Source: an uncultured Bacteroidota bacterium (GTDB taxonomy: Bacteria > Bacteroidota > Bacteroidia > Chitinophagales > Chitinophagaceae). From it: a stretch of DNA of 44,580 nucleotides. Position 1 is the stretch's first letter. Each line of letters begins with the position of its first letter. The stretch covers positions 1 to 44,580 of the forward strand of contig CAIYJV010000203.1 of the NCBI GenBank assembly GCA_903926605.1, written 5' to 3'. The notes beneath the pieces are model-generated. The model saw nothing but the letters and a program-made list of their open reading frames with translations. It searched no databases and had not been told where the DNA came from. The position numbers and the translations under genes are program-made. Below, piece after piece: positions 41,601 through 44,580 of this stretch.

Positions 41601-44580
41601 CGGTAATGCAACACTTGCTACCGGAACACTCGCAACCAACACTACTTATAATTTAGTGAGCATCACAGTTCCGTCTGGAACCAAAACACTGAGCGGCAGT
41701 GCAACCATATCCATTAATCCCTTGCCAGTTGTAAATGCCATCAGTGGTGCATCTTCGGTGTGCCCCTCTGGCTCTCAGACGCTTTCCGACGTAACAACCG
41801 GTGGAACATGGGTTAGCTCCAATAATACTATTGCTACCGTGGACGGTTCCGGTGTGGTAACCGGTGTGGCAACAGGTAATACCTTAATTTCTTATAGCTT
41901 GTCGAACAGTTGCGGTACAACCACCCAAACATTTGCGTTTGCTGTGAACAGCACGCCAAATGCTGGAAGCATCAGCGGTTCAAATACGGTTTGTGCTGGT
42001 TCTGCTATTACACTTAGCGATGGAGCATTTGGCGGAAGCTGGAGTTCAAGTGACGCAACTATTGCAAACGTGGACGCAACCGGATATGTAACCGGTTTGG
42101 CGTCAGGTGTAGCTACAATTAGTTATACTGCATCTTCTGTATGTGGTAGCAGTTACGCAACCTATCCGGTAACCGTGAACCCGATGCCAGCAACACCTGG
42201 CTCTATTTCCGGTGTGACTTCAGTATGTCCTTCCGGATCATTGGCGCTTACAAATTCTGTCACAGGTGGTTCCTGGGTTAGTGGAAACACATCATTTGCC
42301 ACAGTGGACGGTTCAGGCAACCTGTCTGCGGTATCGGCAGGTACAACAACAATTAGTTATACAATAGGGAACGGTTGTGGTTCTAATACTGTGACTACAA
42401 ATGTAGTCGTAAGCCCCTTACCTTCTGCAGGTACAATAAACGGTGCGGCTTCCATTTGCCCCGGTACAAACGTAACGCTTAGCGATGCAGTAGCCGGTGG
42501 TACCTGGACATCTGACAATACCGACATAGCCACTGTAAATTCGGCTGGCGTTGTAACTGGTAGTGCTATTGGTACTGCGAATATTTCTTATTCCTATACT
42601 AACTCTTGCGGAACTGCGGTAGTGTCCGTATCGATAAATGTAAACTCCGTTTCTTCTGCAGGTACAATTTCGGGATCATCTTCAGTTTGCGTTTCTGGTT
42701 CAACCAGTCTTACGGACGGAATTACCGGTGGTACATGGAACAGCGGTAATACATCTGTAGCCACGATAGATGGTTCAGGTAATGTAACCGGTGTTTCAAC
42801 TGGAACAGCCAATATCACTTATACAACCACAAATAGTTGCGGTACTGCCAGTGCCACGTTTGCTTTAAGTGTTATCACTGTGCCATCGGCACCATCTTCC
42901 ATAAGCGGTTCTTCAAGTGCTTGTGCCGGATCAACGGTGTCGATGACTGATGCAACCAGCGGAGGTACATGGTCTGCAAGCAACAGCAACATCAATGTGA
43001 ATTCAGCCGGTGTAGTAACAGGTAATATTTCGGGTACTGCAGTAATTAGCTATACAGTGTCAAACGCCTGTGGCTCTTCAGTGGTAACTTTGCCAATTGC
43101 CATTCATTCAGTTCCTGACGCACCAGCTGCAATCAGTGGTTCGGCTTCTGTATGCCTTGGTTCAACAGCTACACTTGCTGATATTACTTCGGGAGGTAGC
43201 TGGACGAGCGCAAATGCATCAATCGTTTCTATCGATGCTGGTGGGGTGGTAACAGGACAGGCTACCGGTACTACCACAATTTCTTATGCAGTAGCAAACG
43301 AATGTGGTGCAGCCACTACTACGTTTGCGATCAGTGCTATTACAGTTCCATCGGCGCCTGCTTCAATTAGTGGTTCAGGGTCCGTTTGTATCGGTTCTTC
43401 GGTAAGTCTCACTGATGCGACAACAGGTGGCAACTGGAGCACATCTGACAATACCCTTGCAACAGTAGACGCAAGTGGTAATGTCACAGGTGTGGCTATT
43501 GGCACGGTTCAGGTAAGTTATACAGTATCCAATAGTTGCGGTAATACCGTTGTAAGTATGCCAATAACCATAAACACAGTGCCTGCAACACCTGCGGCAA
43601 TAGGAGGCGCATCTTCCGTTTGTCAGGGTGCTGCTTCAACGCTCTCAAACACCACCTCTGGTGGTAGCTGGACGAGCGGCAGCACGGGAGTGGCTACCAT
43701 TGGATTTGCCAGTGGCGTGCTTAGTGGCGTTTCAGGTGGGACTGCAAATATTACCTATACAATTTCAAATACCTGCGGCAATGCCACAACAACGACCAAT
43801 ATCACAGTTAATCCAATCCCAGCGGTTCCGGCTGCAATAACGGGAACAGCCACTACAAGTGTGGGTCAGACAACTACTTTGAGTGACGCTACTGGATCGG
43901 GTGTCTGGAGTATTTCCAATACCTCAGTAGCTACAATAAGTGCTTCTGGTGTGGTTACAGGTGTGGGCGGAGGATCTGCAACGGTTTCATATACAGTAAC
44001 TAATTCCTGCGGCTCGGCATCGGCTACAGTGAACCTGAGTGTGGTTACTCCATATGCAGCTGGAAACGTTGTGGTGGAGCAAGCTGCAGGCAATACCAGC
44101 GTGGCTACAGGTATCAATTTGTTGCAATATAGCACGTCCGGTACCCTGGTTAGCACTCAGTCACTTCCAACCACCGGCAGTCAGCAGATCACGATTAGTG
44201 GTAGCGCCGGTTCGGAAGGATTCCTTTCACTTTCTGCGGAGCGCGATCGCCTTGTTCTTGCAGGCTACAATGCCGCAGCCGGAACAACAGGTGTCGCGTC
44301 CTCTGCTTCTACTACCGTAAACAGGGTTGTAGCCACTGTTAGTTCTAATGCAGTTTATTCATGGGCTTATGCACAAAATGTGTTTAACACCAATAATATG
44401 AGGGGAGCGGTGGCAATGGGTTCTGACTATTTCGCAACCGGTGGAAATACCGGAATCGTATATATGAATACCCCGTCTACCATTTCTTCTACAGCTACCA
44501 ATACGCGTAATATCCAGATGTATAACGGTATCATGTATGTTTCTTCTGGATCTGGTACAGGTTTGAAAGTGATTTTGCAG
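35662..44580 (+). CDS. Second giant secreted Ig/Big_2-repeat surface protein (runs off window)
   Basis: ATG at 35662 opens a frame with no stop found to the window end (2973 codons). Signal peptide 1-33 (M-Q-T-K-K-S-L..N-V-L-A-Q). The N-terminal domain resembles module B of the first giant (V-Q-Y-R-L-G-T-T-G, L-P-A-A-C-N-G-Q, N-V-Q-L-R-W-V). A long beta-helix-like stretch follows (about 36360-38090), then Ig-like domains (38100-38925). Ten ~78-residue Big_2 modules (S-I-S-G..V-C..L-T-D-A-T-S-G-G-x-W..V-T-G..I-S-Y..C-G) plus a propeller-like block make a 1166-codon unit that begins to repeat at 42427. A T9SS sorting domain is expected beyond the edge but not seen. It is probably a surface adhesin or gliding-type protein; the function is inferred. 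Confidence 0.9.
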   Translation, partial: MQTKKSLGLFRLSMALGLIIMLQALAFNVLAQSTPTAQTLPYTQNFSSFTGSGSTYPAGWQGWVIPGSLSTTTITAAPSGDQALTYPNNSSTAAAVGDMVGKLAVISSGSNCRSACLAINASGVTTGVQVSYDGGTQGQTLSGRIDKISVQYRLGTTGTFTDISGSSYQNNAASTTTTTVNTATNVQTITFVLPAACNGQSNVQLRWVVTDISGSGNRPSFSIDNISVSAVSFTDYYSKATGNLDAPATWGTSTDGTGTSPTGFTNSFQIFHLANSNAGSFSGSSWTISGTGSKLVLDGATNFTIPSTTTVAGTIDVPSGRTLTISNTTYPTFGSIDPASTIVYKNITLPTLPVSFSYGNVVFDNAYVTAPGTTAVMSVAGNFTLQNSATFRGSNGTTGYTFTSTGTGNQTITGNGDSMVFWSFDIGNTNTKGSGVVTLASNTPLKVGNSMIMNLSGATNQFNDGGNNIMVVNNLDLTGSATSYNLTGSVYMAGVGTGSQNIRGGGVSTLPCIAALNNLVLQNGINAQVRGISGGSTLTVRGNLTISSLAAATLVLNGNTIALAGDLINNQASATENINASAIGSTILFNGSSLQHYSSVLAHGDTIANIAVNNASGLSLSANLTVGTLLSLTNGVIQTGTNGVIVTSAGSVTGASTSSYIKGNLGKVMPSAGTTSVNFEVGDVTYAPIQLNFGSSVNAGGIVVSATSGLHPAMSSSGIYSGNCVNRYWTINSSGISASSLNASFSYGASDITGGGGSNTGYQLVNYNGTSWSAAPSVSNTTSASSPLLSFATSSTGLSGSSFSGDYVAGASGCGTPSGGTAQIGSATFCGTGNTTLSLTGASTSTGSTYQWQTSTDGTTWSDISGAATATYSVSGVSANSYFQCIVGCATSGLTVNSTSVSYNNTQPSVFNVTGGGEFCAGDVGVDVALDNCQTGTSYQLYVNGVATGSAILGFSCSGIDFGNQTTGGSYTVVATNIATSCSVAMNGSVDVTADPLPTPYALEGGGNYCPGTSGSSINIANSQTGVSYVLVNGGVVEGSSMEGSDGMSIDFGSFTDTGTYTVFASNDNTGCGYYLPASIHVGTLAAPYAGTIVGAASICPGTTLTLTDGVASGNWSSDDNSIASVDGSGVVTGNSIGTAAISYSYTNSCGTDVATAVVSVNSASSAGTITGSSSVCLSSTTSLSNGISGGSWHSGNTSVATVDATGIVTGVSLGSTIITYSITNSCGTASTTFAMSVITVPSAPSIISGPSSVCVGSMVSVSDATSGGVWSSNNSNVSVDGSGYVTGSSSGSSIISYSISNSCGTASVTFPISVHTIPDAPSAISGSSSVCLGGSSTLTDATSGGSWASADGSIVSVDGSGTIIGQNMGSTTITYTVTNECGSNNATANINVITVPSAPASISGSGIVCTGSSVSLTDATSGGVWSSSDNSVASVDASGIVTGSTTGSTLISYTISNSCGNTSVSKSITVNTVPSTPASIAGASSVCQSGTATLTDATSGGSWTSGSIGVATVGVSNGVVSGVSGGSANITYTVTNACGSSVITTNITVNPLPSAPSSITGVTSTNVGLTTSLSDVTGSGIWSSANTAVATINGSGVVTAIGGGTAVISYTLTNACGSTASTVNVNVATPYTAGNVVVEQPAGNTSVGTAINLVQYSPSGTLVSTQTLPSTGSQAITISGSATSEGILSVSAERDRLVVVGYNAVAGTASVASSTVNRAIATVAPNAVYTWAYGQNVYYTNNIRSGVAKGSDYFVSGANTGIIYMNTPVTVSSTVTNTRSLQIFNGNMYISSGSGTKGILQVGTGVSSATGQTATLVAAEASSGGPYGFSISPDGNTLYVASSTSGVLKFTRTGGTGSFTLASGSYTSGVVWATACSGIAVDYTTTNPTIFVTPTTGLSLIKFQDAGATATSVTTVATTTSSAPFRSVMMAPYVTGSISGSAAICAGNSSNVTFTGNPFGTITYNVNGGANQNINLDYSGNATLATGTLATNTTYNLVSITVPSGTKTLSGSATISINPLPVVNAISGASSVCPSGSQTLSDVTTGGTWVSSNNTIATVDGSGVVTGVATGNTLISYSLSNSCGTTTQTFAFAVNSTPNAGSISGSNTVCAGSAITLSDGAFGGSWSSSDATIANVDATGYVTGLASGVATISYTASSVCGSSYATYPVTVNPMPATPGSISGVTSVCPSGSLALTNSVTGGSWVSGNTSFATVDGSGNLSAVSAGTTTISYTIGNGCGSNTVTTNVVVSPLPSAGTINGAASICPGTNVTLSDAVAGGTWTSDNTDIATVNSAGVVTGSAIGTANISYSYTNSCGTAVVSVSINVNSVSSAGTISGSSSVCVSGSTSLTDGITGGTWNSGNTSVATIDGSGNVTGVSTGTANITYTTTNSCGTASATFALSVITVPSAPSSISGSSSACAGSTVSMTDATSGGTWSASNSNINVNSAGVVTGNISGTAVISYTVSNACGSSVVTLPIAIHSVPDAPAAISGSASVCLGSTATLADITSGGSWTSANASIVSIDAGGVVTGQATGTTTISYAVANECGAATTTFAISAITVPSAPASISGSGSVCIGSSVSLTDATTGGNWSTSDNTLATVDASGNVTGVAIGTVQVSYTVSNSCGNTVVSMPITINTVPATPAAIGGASSVCQGAASTLSNTTSGGSWTSGSTGVATIGFASGVLSGVSGGTANITYTISNTCGNATTTTNITVNPIPAVPAAITGTATTSVGQTTTLSDATGSGVWSISNTSVATISASGVVTGVGGGSATVSYTVTNSCGSASATVNLSVVTPYAAGNVVVEQAAGNTSVATGINLLQYSTSGTLVSTQSLPTTGSQQITISGSAGSEGFLSLSAERDRLVLAGYNAAAGTTGVASSASTTVNRVVATVSSNAVYSWAYAQNVFNTNNMRGAVAMGSDYFATGGNTGIVYMNTPSTISSTATNTRNIQMYNGIMYVSSGSGTGLKVILQ
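38929..42426 (+). repeat. Super-repeat unit 1 of the second giant protein (3498 bp)
   Basis: Seven Big_2 modules (38929-40545, about 234 bp each), a propeller-like block (40546-41460: A-G-N-V-V-V-E-Q, S-A-E-R-D-R-L-V-V-V-G-Y, N-T-L-Y-V-A-S-S), an Ig-like block (41461-41730) and three more Big_2 modules (to 42420). The matching positions A-G-T-I at 38929/42427 and T-P-Y at 40552/44050 are both exactly 3498 bp apart. Confidence 0.85.
42427..44580 (+). repeat. Super-repeat unit 2 of the second giant protein (incomplete at window end)
   Basis: Repeats the seven-module array (42427-44043) and most of the propeller-like block (44044 on) in the same order and phase as unit 1, with codon-level divergence. 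The second unit continues past the window. Confidence 0.85.

Overview
The window looks like a chromosomal segment of a Bacteroidota bacterium, most likely of the Chitinophagaceae type. The reasons are C-terminal type IX secretion (T9SS) sorting domains, giant Ig/Big_2-repeat surface proteins, a very large RHS/YD-repeat protein of the Bacteroidota kind, a TAnnTTTG promoter element, and weak or absent Shine-Dalgarno sequences. No tRNA, rRNA, CRISPR array or intact transposase was seen.

Left edge (1-1880, minus strand): a fluoride-resistance operon. A promoter element at 1872-1879 is followed at once by a fluoride (crcB-type) riboswitch at 1811-1860, then a CLC-F type fluoride antiporter, an overlapping DUF190 protein, and the first 20 or so codons of crcB, which runs off the window. 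Next to it, at about 1935-2120, is the tail of an unidentified minus-strand gene, apparently cut off where the RHS locus begins.

2121-15050 (plus strand): a polymorphic-toxin locus. A huge RHS/YD-repeat protein lacks its N-terminal export signal and is split by a -1 frameshift near 4030. It ends in a PD-(D/E)xK nuclease-like toxin tip, followed 4 nt later by a DUF6572 protein, the probable immunity gene. Downstream lie spare modules: a NucA/NucB-type DNase tip fragment with a SUKH (SMI1/KNR4) immunity gene, a 309-bp copy of the RHS core joined to a different truncated tip, and a third 153-bp core fragment. This is the layout expected of tip switching by recombination. A strong bidirectional terminator (15061-15101) closes the locus.

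15196-35163: a secreted/surface protein region. A ~4400-aa T9SS giant (minus strand) carries seven copies of one module and four of another, plus PKD/Big_2 domains. A smaller T9SS protein (28571-29500, minus) diverges from a plus-strand operon: SdiA-regulated-like propeller, outer-membrane porin, lipoprotein, and two endonuclease/exonuclease/phosphatase (EEP) paralogues. Both EEP proteins have lost the canonical SDH catalytic motif.

35662-44580 (plus strand): a second giant secreted protein, open to the window edge (at least 2973 codons). It contains a tandem super-duplication with a period of exactly 3498 bp (1166 codons): seven Big_2 modules, a propeller-like block, an Ig-like block and three more Big_2 modules. 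Both giant genes have GTAACA direct repeats at exact 22-bp spacing upstream, which suggests a shared regulator.
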